Shown: positions 1 through 13,330 of the stretch, piece after piece | How the letters are laid out: each line of letters opens with the position of its first letter | Numbering within the stretch: position 1 is the stretch's first letter | DNA from: Vitellaria paradoxa | Lineage: Eukaryota > Streptophyta > Magnoliopsida > Ericales > Sapotaceae | Assembly (NCBI GenBank): GCA_019916065.1 | Contig: CM034233.1 | Coordinates: 6,578,516 to 6,642,515, forward strand | DNA length: 64,000 nt | Direction of reading: 5' to 3' | Notes under the pieces: model-generated | What the model saw: only the letters and a program-made list of their open reading frames with translations | The model's database searches: none | What the model was told of the DNA's origin: nothing | Made by a program: the position numbers and the translations under genes

Positions 1-1645
1 ACATGTCCATGCGTAACACATCAATTAGACAAATGCCAACTGGGCCTTGGATATAGATGCTCAATCCAGCGAAATATACTAGCAGTTTCTTCATGAATTC
101 ATACAGACACAAACATTGATAGATAAAAATACATGAAGAGAGCTCCAAAATAACATGAAAAAGACCAGAAAGGGGCAGGGGCGATGGAGCTAGCAGCAAT
201 AATGAAAATGACAAGCTAGAACACAAATATTGCCCAAATAGAGAGAGAATTTACCACTGCCAAGAGCAAACCCCTTCATAGTAATAGTGCATAACCCAAC
301 ACAGGCCTTCTGTGTACCTCAAAACCTACAAGTAGATAAATTGGAACTTATCTTAGCCCTCTATAACTTCAAATGTATCTTTGACAGACTTCAAATAGAA
401 GAACGAGAGGGCAAGCACCCCAACAATGGAAAATCTGCATCAGATATCAAAATCCCTCTAACCATTACAAATAATTTATTAGCATTGGCCATCAAAGTCC
501 ATTCTAGTGTTTATCAGTTTTTTTTTTTCCACACACAAAATTGAGAATCACACCAACTTATGTAAAGAAGAAAATGAACACAAAGGCAATCTACTATTCA
601 ATAGCATAGACTGAGTTTGGTGTGGATACAAGAAATATTAATTCATGCTTCACCTTGAAATAAATTAAGTTGGAACCTCCAGACTTTATCCAGGAATATA
701 AATGACAGCAGATATCCCTTTGGTTAAAAGGAAATAACCATGAAGGGCACTAAATAAATGTGCCTTTTTTAAGGGGCAGAAATATTTAATAAGAATGACA
801 ATCAACAAATCATATAGGGAACAAAGACGTGCTACTCAACAAAATTTTAATACCCCAAATTCATGCATCAAAGATGAAATAATTTCGTCTATGTATATGC
901 AAGTACATCCTAACACATGGAAAGGTATTTAAGAAATAGCTCCCCATGGATAGTGTCACTCCTGGTGTCCTTGGCAAGAACAACTATTCAGCTAGAAACA
1001 AATAAACAAAAATGCCAAGATTTTCTGCCATTGGAAAACACAGTGAGAATATTTCTGTGCTTAGAGTAATGAGACTTCAACAAATAAAAGATACATGTGG
1101 CTCAATCAACCACTTCAAATATCATTACATTTTTTTTCCAGCTTTTTTCACTTGCAGTTAAAAAGTGTAACAAGACAAACATTTTCCACCAGAGGTTGAG
1201 GTAGTAAAAAAGAATTGCATCTATTAGGATTCAAGCAGCCATGCACAAAATATACCAATGAAGCTTGTTAGAAGGACCAGGTCAAGTTTAATAGCAATGC
1301 TTCCTTTCATTTAAAATATTCAACTTAAATTTAACCAACTCAAAAGCAATGAAATCTCCCAATCAAGTCAAGCAAAACGTTAGGTCTAACTGTTACAGGA
1401 GGGGAAAAAAATCAGTGGTCACCAACTCACTAGTTCATTCAATCAATCCAAGAAAAATAGAAATAAAAAAATTAACAAAAAATTATCAGCTGCCGAAGGA
1501 CCACCACATTCCCTGATCTTTCTCATACAGAGTTCAAAAACAGTAAACCCAAAGGCAATTTTTGGGATCAACAGCAGGGATTCCATCAGGTATCAAGTTC
1601 TTTAAACAATGAAATCAATGGCAGTTTTAAGTTCAAATAACTTAC
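1..1645 (-). other. Partial intron 13 of the XRN gene at the window edge
   Basis: After the donor at 1645-1644 (GTAAGT) no further XRN coding exon could be read down to position 1. The segment expected next in the family (a VLKY..GLCW-type block) is absent, so the intron is longer than 1.6 kb and the remaining exons lie to the left of the window. No other gene or clear element was seen in it. Confidence 0.7.
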
Positions 1646-4600
1646 AACATCATTTCGTATTCTTTCCAGTTCCTCGAGAGTTTTTGCAGAAAATTTTTCT
1701 TCATAATATCTCTCTTTCCACCCTGGCTCTCCCAATTTGACCTAATTATGGAAAAGCACAGTAATGAATACTTAAGATGTTGATAAGCAGCACGAAAAAA
1801 AATTAAATATACTTCATTTACTGTTAGAAATCAAAAAGATAGTAATAAAATTATGAAAGATAATTTATTTAATCAATGTCATAGCACGATAACATAATGC
1901 TCGCAATGGTTATACACACATGCAACTGCAATTCGAGGACTAGCTTAAAGAAGTTTCAATCCATACCTCCCCGAGTTTGATAGTATGAAATCACATGTTC
2001 AATTTAACAGAAGAACATTTTCTATAAGGTATGATGAACTATTAACAAGAATTGTCACCAACTTTCAGTGTATAAAGGTTAAGTCCACCAAGACAACGAT
2101 AATAAAGTATAAAATATAAATTCAGAGGAAAGGAGGCAGTGGACTCCCCAATTGGGTTCTAAGTTTTTCACTCACGCTCCCCCCCAAGGCTTTGGCCCCC
2201 GATCTACCCAAAAATAATAATAATAATAAAAATAAAATAAAAAATCAAAGCTACAAATGCATCTTAAGAAACAATCAACATAGCATTTCAAAAATTTTAA
2301 TAGTTCACATTTTCAGCTAACATTTGATTGTAATGATGCCACTAGTTTCCAACCCAAGATAAATCTCAAAAAAAACACACATACTAATCATGAAACCCAA
2401 ATCAAGTACATGCAAATCAAACAAAGACAAATATCTGCATCTGTATGCTCAAATCTTGTAATCCTCACATGGCATTTCAACCAACTTTAATAGTTCACAC
2501 TTTCAGCTAACCTTTGATTGTAATGATGCCACTAGTTTCCAATTCAAAACAGATCTCAAACAAAAGTACACACACTACTCATGAAACACAAAGCAAGTAC
2601 ACGCAAACCAAACAGAGACAAATATGTGCATCTGTATGCTCAAATCTTGTCATTCCCACATGGAATTATAACCAACTTTAATAGTTCACACTTTCGGCCA
2701 ACCTTTGATTGTAATGATGCCACTAGTTTCCAATCCAAAACAGATCTCAAACAAAAGCAGACATACTAATCCTGAAGCCCAAATCAAGTACATGCAAACC
2801 ATGCAGAGACAACTATGTGTATCTGTATGCTCAAACCTTGTCTTCCTCGGGATTTTCAGAATTGAAAACATCGGACCTTTCACGAAGTAACTCCTTTAGC
2901 TTTGTCTTCAATTCTTCCCTGTTTTCATATATCTGAGAATCAATAGAGAAAATATTAAGCAGCATATCAACTTGAAATTCGATAACTAATGCAATAATTA
3001 TTGATGATGATGCAAAAGGGGGATGGGTTTCTATTATTTTTCCCCAAGAAGACCATTGTCGTGGTGATGATTATTAGATGACAAATAGGGTCTCCAATCT
3101 AGCTAGCAAAATTCATACCCAACCAAAAGTTAGCCCGTAGAAAATTAATCCTAAAGAATCGCTGATGAAACAAGAATAACATTAAGATGCCTCTACTGAA
3201 ACAGAAAAACATACTTCTGTCTCAAGGCTATTCTCTGCTTCAACAATAGCAGCACCAACAGTGGCCCCAGAAGACAAACGGGCAACTTTATGAGCCCTGT
3301 AATAAGTTTGATAAATATCAGATGACCCAGATTTCTGGATATCAAGGATTGATACACCTCTAGTAGCTTGCCCAAATTGACTTTCAGTTCTAGATATTGA
3401 GCTCACTGAACTGTAATCTAACCTCGTCTTCTGATATGGAGAGGGTGAAGGAGCTGAAGCAAGACGAGAACCATGATAACGAGCAACAGGTACGAGAGAC
3501 TCGGGTTTATCTTGAGGTTCTGCATCATCTCCTCTTTTTGCTTGTGCTTTGTCACGCTTAATTCTTTCAGCTTGCCTCTGAAAATAAAAGCAGCAAACAA
3601 GGACCATGTTGGCAGCAGGAAGAGGGAAAATAAAACAAGCAGTGTTTGATTGAAGAAGTAAGGAAAAAAAGAAAATGAAAATCATTTTCCCTTACGAGGG
3701 GTGCTATGGACAGTCGCAACTATCACAAAATGATGCTAGCAATGGGCTTCCTTCATAATCCGTGTTCCAGGAAAGCCCAAGTACCAACACGACCACATTC
3801 TAGAAGAAAATATTCTTTTAAATATTGTCCTGTATTTTACGCAAGCCTATGCATCATGCATCATCCCAGCATCATTATGCAGTTATAAGCACCAAACAGA
3901 GAGAACAAGACCAATAACTCCCAAATCTACATCACTTAGAACTTGTGGAAAATGGAAGACTTGAGTCATAATAGTCCAGTAGTTTACAGAAAAAGAGTCA
4001 AAACTTAAACGAAATAATTTTGAGTGGGGAAGAAAATACCGGGGAATTTTTATTTAAAAACATTTCAAATAAAAATGTGATGTCTCCTGTATTCTCGTGA
4101 GATATACCCAATGTCCAATGAAAGGAAATAAGTACTTCTATGTATGGCTCCACAATCAAATGCAGTGCTAGAAGAGAATATTGCAGCAGTGAAAATATAA
4201 TGATACTAGCAACAAAGCCATGGTGATTTTGACACTTCTACAAGCACACTAGCAGCAGTTGCTTAGGCACTGTGTACGAAAAAAATGCAGAAGCAGCCAG
4301 AAAAACTCTGATATTAACCTTCCAGTACAAAAAATGAAGTCATAGTGCGTGCAACATAATGCTGCATCCCTCCCAGCAGAAAAATGGTCAGGTCTTGATA
4401 GTTTAATACCGTAGAGCATGCTGCATACTTCTAAAGCATGCATTTTGTGAAACCTAAACAACCCTTCTTTCTCTCTCTATACACACACACACATATTATT
4501 AATTACATCTTTATAGAGCCCATGAAAAATACAATCAACGTCTATTAGTGAAGACAATGGGATCAATGGATGAACAACACCGACCTGATGCAGCCGAGCT

Positions 4601-7600
4601 CTTTTCTGGAATATTTTATCTTCATAAGATCCCACAGCCTGAATGAAGTGCTCCACGCTGCTCAGATTTGGCTATGAGAAAAATGACAAGCATTAACAAC
4701 AATCCTCCAAATTCAATCCAAGTGAAGCAAATATTAGACAACTTAACAACAAACAGTCAATTGAATACCTTGCTTCCATCAGTCAAATACCCACCCAATG
4801 CCCTAAATTCCTTCTTATATACGGCCATCAGTAAATTAATTGCACCCTGAAAAACAACACAGAATAAAGTAAGGGAGAACAAAAACAAAGAATTTATATT
4901 TTCCCAAAGGTGTCACATTTTCTTTTTTGGGGGGGAGGGGTGTTCAGTTGACGAGCATAACAGTACAGTTACAGGATCATTTTGCAAGTCTTTTAATGCC
5001 TATAGATTTGCCAGCACATCTATATCAAGTGTCATATGGGGCTAACAAACATTCTTTAAGGTAGGTGACTTGCGGTAATAAATATTGATTTCAAGAATCT
5101 TCTAAAATGCCAGTTCAGTGTGTCAATCGATATATAGATTTATAACCAATATAACATATGCCCCACCACAGTAAGGCCTTGCTGGGGGGAGGGGTGGGAA
5201 AAAAAGGAAGGCATAAGCATGCCATCCACTATTAATCAAATTCCTGATGTAAAAAGACAAATTAATCAATTTCACCAATTAAACTGCTACTATTGCTCCA
5301 AATCCTACGTTGATTCACAGTACTAATGCATAAATATATTTCATTCACAAATTTTCTCCTCCTATCCACTCTGTATGCTTGATTCCATGCCAAGTCAATA
5401 TTTGATTGTCGTCCTCTTCAATTTTTGCAGATAACCATCTACATGTTTACCCATATTAACCTTTTCCAGGTTACACAATGAATATAAGCAAGAACAGCCA
5501 TTTTCATACGTCCACTTTTCTTTCTTACATATTTTATTTATTTATTTATTTATTTTGGTTGGTTTTTGTTAGGGGAACAAAAGTGTTAATCTACATTCTA
5601 ATATTCTACAACAAAAATTCAATGTGAATATTTATGCATCCTAAAACAACTGGTTGAAAAAGTTCCTTTTAACAGATTAACCAACAATTCAATGCCTGTC
5701 GCCAATTCCTTGCCTCATAAAATCATCAATCTAACATTTGCTGCATTCCATAGATATATGCAATGCATTCCAACATATAAGTAATTCGAAGAGAATAAAA
5801 TTTCTAAACACACCTCCCGAATCTCCAGTGTGGGCATGTGGGGTAAAAAGTCATTGCCAACAAAGAAACACATGAAGATGAAGTCGTCAACAATGCGCTC
5901 AAAATCAACCTCGAAAGGAAGATTAGGAATCCTCACTTCATATTCCAAATACTCTCTAAGAGTCCAAATGTTGAGAAACTGCAAAAAGTGAATGAAAGGA
6001 TCAGCCCAATGCAAAGAGGTAGGATTTCATCCAATGGGTAAAAACACAAACCTGGTAGGGCTTTTTGGCTACATCAGAAGCAGCACCTTTCTCATCAAAT
6101 TCCCCAGCCTTTCTCTTTGGCTTTCCTTCACAGTTCGCCGCCAAATGACCCATTTGACCACATAGGAAACATTTGTCTTGTTGTCCAGGGGTGAATACAA
6201 CCTGATAAGTAAATAGGTGGTACATATACGATAAGCCCCACAGTGCCCTTTCATTTTGACTGAACTGAATTTATATAACTTATCAGTCTCAAAAACAGAA
6301 TATGGTTGGGGGAAGAAGGAAAAAAAAGCATGGTAAGAAAAGCATGGTTACAGTTATTTTCCTGCCCACAAACTTCGAACACAGAACTTAAAACTTTTCC
6401 CAACTAAATGCAAACAAATAAGCAAAGCTGAATTAAGGATGATAATATTAGACAATATCAAATTATTATGGATGGCAATACACTAACCTCCCTGAGAATT
6501 GAAAAATGGACTTCATGGGTTGCTAAAGCCAACATGATTAGATCCGCATCCTGCCATGTGGCGCATGTTAAAATTCCAATAGAAACACTACAATTAAAGC
6601 ACGGGAACAGGAAGAATACATCTAATATATTCACAGATATGCCAAAGGAGAAGACTAACCAAACCATACAAGCAATGACGTGTGTTTGGATCATAGCCAG
6701 GAAGATTTCTTTGAAGACGAATAAACGACATAATTTTGTGTTCCCCTTCACCAGGAACATTGGCATCAGACAGGATAACCTTCAAAAGAATAGAATGATA
6801 AGCAAACGAGCATTTGTTCTACATGTGACAAGCACTGAGAGGACAAGGACATAAATTTCAATGGAAAGAGAAACCAAACAAGATTGGTTAAAGGTGCACG
6901 GAACTTAGACATGAACAATACCTTAATAGATTTCCATCCGGGGTCATTGTTAAGTCTCTGATGGATGTAGTACTGCAAAGCTACTGAAAGAACAGCCATA
7001 AAGTCAGTTCCTGGAGTGATAACATTAGAATCACAGGTTTGTGATTCCAGCTTTGGAGGGAGCTTTCTGCCTTCCCTCTCAAACTCCTCACGCAACTTCT
7101 CTTCTTCAGCAGCCTGTAAAAGAAGTGTTCTAAGTTCAAATCAACAAATTTGAGGTTTCAGATAGTTAGAATGAGACTTGCATGCAAATGGGCACATACT
7201 GCATCTGATGCATCTTTGGCCGCCCTAAACCGCCTCGATCTCTGCTGATTCATTTTTGCCCTTGGAGCAACACCATCTACCAGGAATTCCCAGAAAATCA
7301 TTATCAGAAAATGGGTATGAATTTTAATTGAGTTCCAATTTATAGTGGAGAAGATATTTCAACCTTGTTACCCACCAATAGCCATGAATAGTAGCTTTCG
7401 GGGTCGCACCATCACAAAAAGTCTATCAATATAGTCAAACATGCACTGGAAAACCTCATCAAAAGTGGTAGGCGATGGCTGCATGGCATGAGGAGAGAGC
7501 AAAGCACATTTATATGAGTCAGACAATAATTGAAAAAAAATATTCCAAGTACCAATAAAATCGACGCTCTGAACATAATTAATTCATACAGCAAGCTCCA

Positions 7601-10600
7601 ACAACACCACATTATAACTTCAAAAAGAACCTTGATTCTATTTTCTTCTTCCCTATGCAGCAAGGATATTGATGGTGATTTTGACTAAATGTAAATGCAG
7701 ATACGGCAAGATACAACCAAAAATATATATCTAGGCTGGTCTTAATCATACATGTGAAGCAAATTTGATAAACTAATTGGATGCGCCACAACACATCTTT
7801 TGATGGGTCGAAAAAGTGTGTTTAATATGCGTCTAATACAGATATGGCACCCATCTTAAAGTATTTGTGCTTCATAGCTTCTTCCTTTCTTTTTTTCACA
7901 CACTATTTTCTTAGGGGTAGGAAGGAGAGAAAATGAGATACCTTTGAAGCCAACTGGTACATTGGTTGCTCAAGTCAACATGATAATAGAAGCCAAAGTC
8001 AAAATAAAGGAAAAAGAGAAACACCCAATTATAAAATTAAACATTAGACTCCCAATCTTCAACCACTTCATATTTTTTTCTTTTTTTATAAATAACAACT
8101 CCCTGAAATTAGCGTCCATATGTCTATAAATAGACGAAAACTAAATTTCATGCCTCCACTTTGCTTATTTTTTTTTTTTTTGGTGGCAAGTGCATGTATT
8201 AAAAAAGGAGCCAAAGAGTATCACCAAGGTACAAAGAGAGAAACAAACAAAAAACACATGTTTATGGGTTAGTTTGGAGTGATAAAAAGTGAGAAAAAAT
8301 GAGATAAAATGTAGTTTGGCCAAACTTTTTACGTTTGGTGCACACATCTCAAATCGAGTTTTTTAGAAATGAATAGTAAGATTCCCGTTCTGACATATTG
8401 GATTTCTATTTGGACGGATTCAAAATTTTGGACAGTCATGACTTCTTTGCACCACAATCCGTCTAAACGGATTGTAGAAACCGTTTGAACGCAAGTTGCC
8501 CGCACAAATCTGTTGAAACAGTTTCTACAATCTGTTGGAACAATTTTTACGACCCCACAAAAAATAGTCAAAGTGAGTGTTATTCAGTAGATTGAGAGTC
8601 TATGGTGAGAATGGCAAAAAAAATTTTGCTATTTGATTAACTGAATTCTAGTTATCGACTTTTTTTTGAAACGTATTGAACTTTTTTTGAATTTTGAGAA
8701 GACGGGAATGTGTAAAAATATATAAAGATTTTCAGAGGTTTTCAGAAATTTTCACCAAAATTTGGTGCACCAAACACACCTATATCTAGTTGCACCAGAG
8801 TCAAGACACTTCTAAATTTGTGAAGTTCCCACTCGGCGCATGGATGATGAATGGGATCTATCTTGGATATATTTAGTTGGACATACAATCAACAAGGATG
8901 TATATACGATCGAGATCACAATATAAAAATGCATGGGACTTATATTTTATGCAAAGATTCTTCCATTTTCTATTGTAAACATTATTTTATAATAAAATAA
9001 AAAAAAATTGTTTAAGAAATATGAAAACTATAACCTAGCCATGTTCTAGTGTCATTTGACATGACAACTAAATTAGTCTACCACAACATGTACCTGCACA
9101 TAAGCCCCATCCCAGTACCCAAGTCCACATTACAAATTCATCAAAAGTAGAAACTTAAATTTTATAGATTATCAATTAAAGTCAGATGCAAAAAACTTTA
9201 AACATAAAGTTGCACAAGACCACTTTCCAAAGCCAACAAGCTCTCACACAACATTTAATATTCACAAAAACCACTTCTATTAAATAGAATATTCTCAATT
9301 TCTAAAAATTACGAGTCAAAATGCTAGCTCATTGAAAGCACCATACCTTGGTAGACATCCAAAATCTTTGCCATGATTTGCTATGAATCAAGTACAGTAC
9401 CCCAGAGAGAGAGAGAGCGAGAGAGAGAGGAGAAGAAAAGTAAGATGAAAGAAAGAGAGAGTAGTTGCATGATGCATACATAGAAGCAACTACCCAGTCA
9501 TCTATAGCAACATCAATGTCCACCTTTAAATTGCACCTAAAGCTCCACAATCTTACAGGTTTGCAAGAAACTATTCCCCAGTTAAGCACACTGCGCAATA
9601 ATGTCCTAAATCTCCACAAACTTAACCGGTTTGCAAAAGAACTATTCCCCAGTTGATCACACTGGGCAATAATGTCCCAGCAATAGGTACGAGATACCTA
9701 AGGCTTTAAACCCACTTTCTGGACTCATACTCGAATATCCAATTTCTTGATACCAATAACTCATCGAAAAAGCCCACAACCTTGTCCAAATTCACCCAAA
9801 ACTCAGAAACTGAGATTAACGGTCCAAGCACAACCATACCAGAAGCAATAATCGGTTCAATCCCTCAGTTAGGTATTTTAAAATCAGTCAACATGAGAGC
9901 CTACCAAGTAATAACAAAATATGGCTCGTATCCTCAATGACCCAGTGTAAAACAGATGAATCTATCAACTAAACAATAGCAATGTGAAAAATGTTCCAAC
10001 TTGGTACCACCACAGGGTACAACATAAAACAAAGTCAACCCATATAGCACCATAAGTTCAAAGTTAACCCATTGCATATTTTGTATCAATATGCCAAGTT
10101 GTCAAACTGTAGCATATTGAACTTAACTACCTTTTCGAAAATCACAAATACAGGACGATTGAATAATTTCCCAAAATTGAACTCACATCTAATAGCATGT
10201 TCCCCTTGAAGACATCAAATATGAAAATAGAAATCTATAGGCTTTGAGTCACATTCACCTAGTCATAGTTAAAAAAAAATATATTTCTTGTTTTACAGTA
10301 CTCAGATGTAATTTTTTCTACCCTTCATTAATGCCCATTGTCAGTGGACGCATAGATATCTTCCCATTTGCATTGTTTAGCAGGGTATCAATAGATGAAT
10401 TAACAAACTAAGAAGGGCTTCAGCAAACAGATACTAGGCCTTGAAACACCTCTGTGGTAGAAAATTGTTTGTCAGCAAACAATAATGAGGGGTAGCCAAG
10501 AATTTCTCACTCTTTTAGGACCGGAGCAGAAGAGGGAAGGGGACGAATATGATTTTTCCAATTCCCAAGTTCAAATTCCTTCACACACGTTCATTTGAAA

Positions 10601-10957
10601 TACCACCAAATACATTTTACAAATGAAGCAAAAATAACAAAGAAAAAATAATAATAAACAACTAATTAACGTTAATGTCAGATGATGCAGCAAAGCAAAA
10701 AAAAAAAAAAAAAAAAAATTCCAAGCAAAACAACTGAAGACATGGATTCGTACCCGGTCCTCGGGATGAAAACAAGGGTGAATAATCCCATTCATATCGA
10801 GATAGAGGTTGTCGAACTCGAGATTGTTAGGATTAGGTTTACTCGTGTCGACCGGAATCTTGACGCCATCAATTTCAACAGGTTCTTCCTCGATTACATC
10901 GACCACCACCATCGGATACTTCTCCGCCAACCACCGGTAAAACGCCGGAACTCCCAT
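1646..10957 (-). CDS. XRN3: 5'-3' exoribonuclease, nuclear XRN2/XRN3 type, N-terminal 598 codons (3' part outside window)
   Basis: Processive 5'-3' exoribonuclease of the Rat1/XRN2 family, which degrades 5'-monophosphorylated RNA such as rRNA spacers, miRNA loops and read-through transcripts. Thirteen coding exons read leftwards: 10957-10754, 7478-7376, 7276-7200, 7113-6922, 6779-6660, 6550-6488, 6201-6052, 5978-5814, 4846-4769, 4671-4585, 3577-3215, 2932-2837, 1741-1646. All introns are GT-AG and the joined frame stays open. The start [10 protein letters not shown] is the canonical family N-terminus. Likely catalytic acidic residues are D54 (LYLDMNG), D103 (AIDG), E203/E205 (EGEHK), D233/D235 (DAD) and D346 (GND). 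A CCHC zinc knuckle (C264, C267, H272, C277) is followed by a basic KPKRK patch, as in nuclear plant XRN2/XRN3 and unlike cytoplasmic XRN4. The variable linker in exon 11 (about 121 residues) also looks XRN2/3-like. Roughly the last 400 residues expected for the family are not in view. XRN2 versus XRN3 cannot be separated here, so the symbol is provisional. Confidence 0.95.
2278..2850. repeat. Three tandem copies of a ~190-bp unit inside XRN intron 12, reaching the exon 12 donor
   Basis: The block beginning TAGTTCACA recurs at 2301, 2491 and 2682, a period of 190-191 bp. Each copy continues through CTTTGATTGTAATGATGCC, CACTAGTTTCC and CTGTATGCTCAAA. The third copy runs into the exon 12/intron 12 junction. 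At the point equivalent to the real donor (AAG then GT, at 2837/2836), copies 1 and 2 read AAG then AT, so only the genuine junction keeps a GT donor. Copies differ by scattered substitutions, so the duplication is not very recent. Confidence 0.9.
5533..5555. repeat. (TTTA)n microsatellite in XRN intron
   Basis: About five perfect TTTA units lie in the intron between XRN exons 8 and 9. Confidence 0.9.
8266..8780. mobile_element. MITE in XRN intron 1
   Basis: A 515-bp segment has inverted ends: GGGTTAGTTTGGAG on the left and CCAAACACACC on the right. It is flanked by TAT at 8263-8265 and 8781-8783, which fits a 3-bp target duplication. Its subterminal part (AAAATGAGATAAAATGT) is shared with the element at 11794-12145, so they belong to related families. 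There is no coding capacity. Confidence 0.6.
9404..9429. repeat. (AG)n microsatellite in XRN intron 1
   Basis: An AG dinucleotide run with one interruption (GCGAGAG) lies in the 3.3-kb first intron. Confidence 0.9.
9543..9681. repeat. 69-bp tandem duplication in XRN intron 1
   Basis: The string CTCCACAA starts at 9543 and again at 9612. Both copies continue through GGTTTGCAA, CTATTCCCCAGTT and CAATAATGTCC, with several substitutions and small indels between them. Confidence 0.85.
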
Positions 10958-11240
10958 CGCAGATCACTCCCTCGTTCCCCAAGTGCTTTGCAACTCTTCT
11001 CCGCTGAGATCTCTCACGAATTCAAACAAACAATACACGAGCACATGCATGCAGAATTAAGGATGGGACGGTGATTTGGGGAAGAAACGCTAACCTTCGC
11101 AGGAACTCTTAAGATTGAGAGGGAACGAAGGAAATTCGCGCTTAGGTTTCGTGTCTCTCTCAGCTCTGAGAGTATCCGTAATCGGACCCTTGAGACGGCG
11201 GACTAGGGCATGAAACTAAAATATATAATGGGACAGATAT
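10958..11240 (-). promoter_or_regulatory. XRN 5' leader and likely core promoter
   Basis: Sequence upstream of the XRN start codon. A TATA-like stretch (ATTATATATTTT on the minus strand) lies at about 11217-11230, some 265 bp upstream of the ATG. An upstream ORF of 28 codons begins with ATG at 11050-11048 and stops with TGA at 10966-10964, six bases before the main start. A possible leader intron (donor GTTAGCG near 11091, acceptor CTCAG near 10997) would remove most of that ORF. Transcript ends cannot be fixed from sequence alone. Confidence 0.45.
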
Positions 11241-11793
11241 GCCCCTCTGTAGTCTGTAGTTTGAAGAGAGAGATCGAAAGCTGGGACTCTGCTGGAGGCG
11301 TTTTGTCTTTTTGCGGAAAAATGTAGGCGGTTCGGGTTTTGTTTCTGGAAATAGCATCGTTAAGATATAAGATATTTTCTGACAACTAGTTCAACGCGGG
11401 GGTTGCAGTGCAGTCGACCCAAAACGGCGTTATTTTAACTTTTTTTTTTTCAAAACGATATTATTCCACTTAAATTTTTATTTGATATTCAAATGTGAAC
11501 TAATGTATTTGAATACGTCATATTCAAATATGAATTAATGTGTTTGAATATGAACTAATGTATTCAAATATGTCATATTCAAATATGAATTGACTTATTC
11601 GAATATGGAGACTTAAGTAAAACGACGTCGTTTTGAAAAAAAAAATACCTAAACAACATTATTTTGGTCGATTGCAGCGGCTGCAGTCAACCATCAACTA
11701 CAACCCCCTCGAGTCCGTTCAACGCATCGGGTGGGAAGTTGCAGCCAAACATCTAAAATTGATTGTTTGGATAAGTTTTTTCATTATTATTTA

Positions 11794-12145
11794 GGCCTCG
11801 TTTGGAGTAAGAAAAAATAAGATAAATTGAGATAAAATGTGATTTGAGTTTGATTTTGGCGCATTTTTTTCTGAAAAGTAGCAAACCGTGGGAACGATTT
11901 TACAAATCCATTTCCACGGATTCAAAAAAATTCATAAAAAATAGCAACAATGATACACGTTTGAAAACTTTCGACACAAAGAATATAATTGTATAAAAAA
12001 TTTACACATTCGGTTAACCTACTTTCAGACTTTTTTATTTTTTTAGCGAAATATTGAAATTTTTTTAAATCAGTGATGGCATAAAAATTAGAGATAGATG
12101 AGTTGCTGGAGATTTATAGAGGATTATAATATGCCAAACGGGGCC
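11794..12145. mobile_element. Tourist-like MITE, 352 bp
   Basis: Ends are GGCCTCGTTTGG on the left and CCAAACGGGGCC on the right, an inverted repeat matching at 11 of 12 positions. It is flanked on both sides by TTA (11791-11793 and 12146-12148), the 3-bp target duplication expected of PIF/Harbinger-type elements. The interior is AT-rich and non-coding. Confidence 0.8.
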
Positions 12146-13214
12146 TTAGCGATGTTTGACAAATCAAAAAGTATTAAAAATTTTTAATTTTTATTTATTT
12201 TTTAACCTTTTTAATAAAATTTCATCCTAAGTCATGTTTGTATTAATTTTTTATAAGAATTAGCCATTCGAACACTCTTTAAATTTAATTATTTATTTAA
12301 AGAAATTATATTAAATTTACTTATACTGCATAAATTTTATTAATTACTTATCCAAAAAATATACATGATGATGTGATTTTATTGCTTAAATAATTTTATA
12401 ATAATGATAGGGCCTGTTTACAATTATATTTTAATATTATAATGACGTGTTTTAACTATTTCAAATTTACAAAAACCTCCATTATTTAAAAATTAAAAAA
12501 ATCGCATTTACTCTAAAATATTAAATTTTTTTCTTTTTATTAATATTTTACTTTTGGTTACAATTAAGCACAATACTACAAGTTCAACTTCATCAATATT
12601 TGGGATCATTTGATAATTTATTTAATAATAATTTCAGTTAATTTATGAAATCAATTTATAATGATTTCGTTATAAACTAATTATCAATTATATAGTGCAT
12701 CAAATCCTAAATATTCAAATTAATTCAATCAAATTACTTCAATGGATTGAATCTTATTAATATCTCAAGATAATTATATTCTCTAATTTGATTATTTTTC
12801 GATAATAATATCTTGTTGCAATACGATACAATTATAATGCTAATAATTTCATTATTTAATTGAGCAATTTTTTTAACAAATTTATCAGTAAAATAGATTA
12901 GTTCAACTTGTTAATTTCTTAAGTTTATTTTATTTAATTTTTTTTACCTGTCATTTCCACTTTATCTAAACTAATAACAATAATACGAATCAATCTTACT
13001 TTTTAATAAATTCAGTAAAAATTAAAATAACTCAACTTAAATAATAGACACATTAACACAATAACCATACCAAATCAGAATGCAGAATTTGATACTAAAG
13101 TTTTTTTTTTTTGGTCAAGTTAGATGTTAAAAATAACTTTGAAATGATAAATCAATTCTTGTGTAATCAGATGACAAAATTTCATCTAAATTGTAAACGA
13201 ACTTAAAAGTTACT

Positions 13215-13330
13215 CACTATTAGAAAATTAAAATATTATGACACTTTTTAAACGTCGGGAAAAAAATAAAAAAGTGTCAACAAAAATTTTAATGACATTT
13301 GTATGACTTTTATAACAAATGTCATTTTTT
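13215..13330. mobile_element. Possible CACTA (En/Spm)-like terminal fragment
   Basis: The sequence CACTATTAGAAAA is followed by a subterminal GACACTTTTTAAACGTCG block and its imperfect inverse (AAAAAGTGTC). This is the arrangement typical of plant CACTA ends (CACTA plus AGAAAA, then ACGTC-bearing inverted motifs). A possible partner end (CTATTAGTG) is at 13402-13410, but no 3-bp target duplication matches, so this is a fragment or a chance resemblance. Confidence 0.35.
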
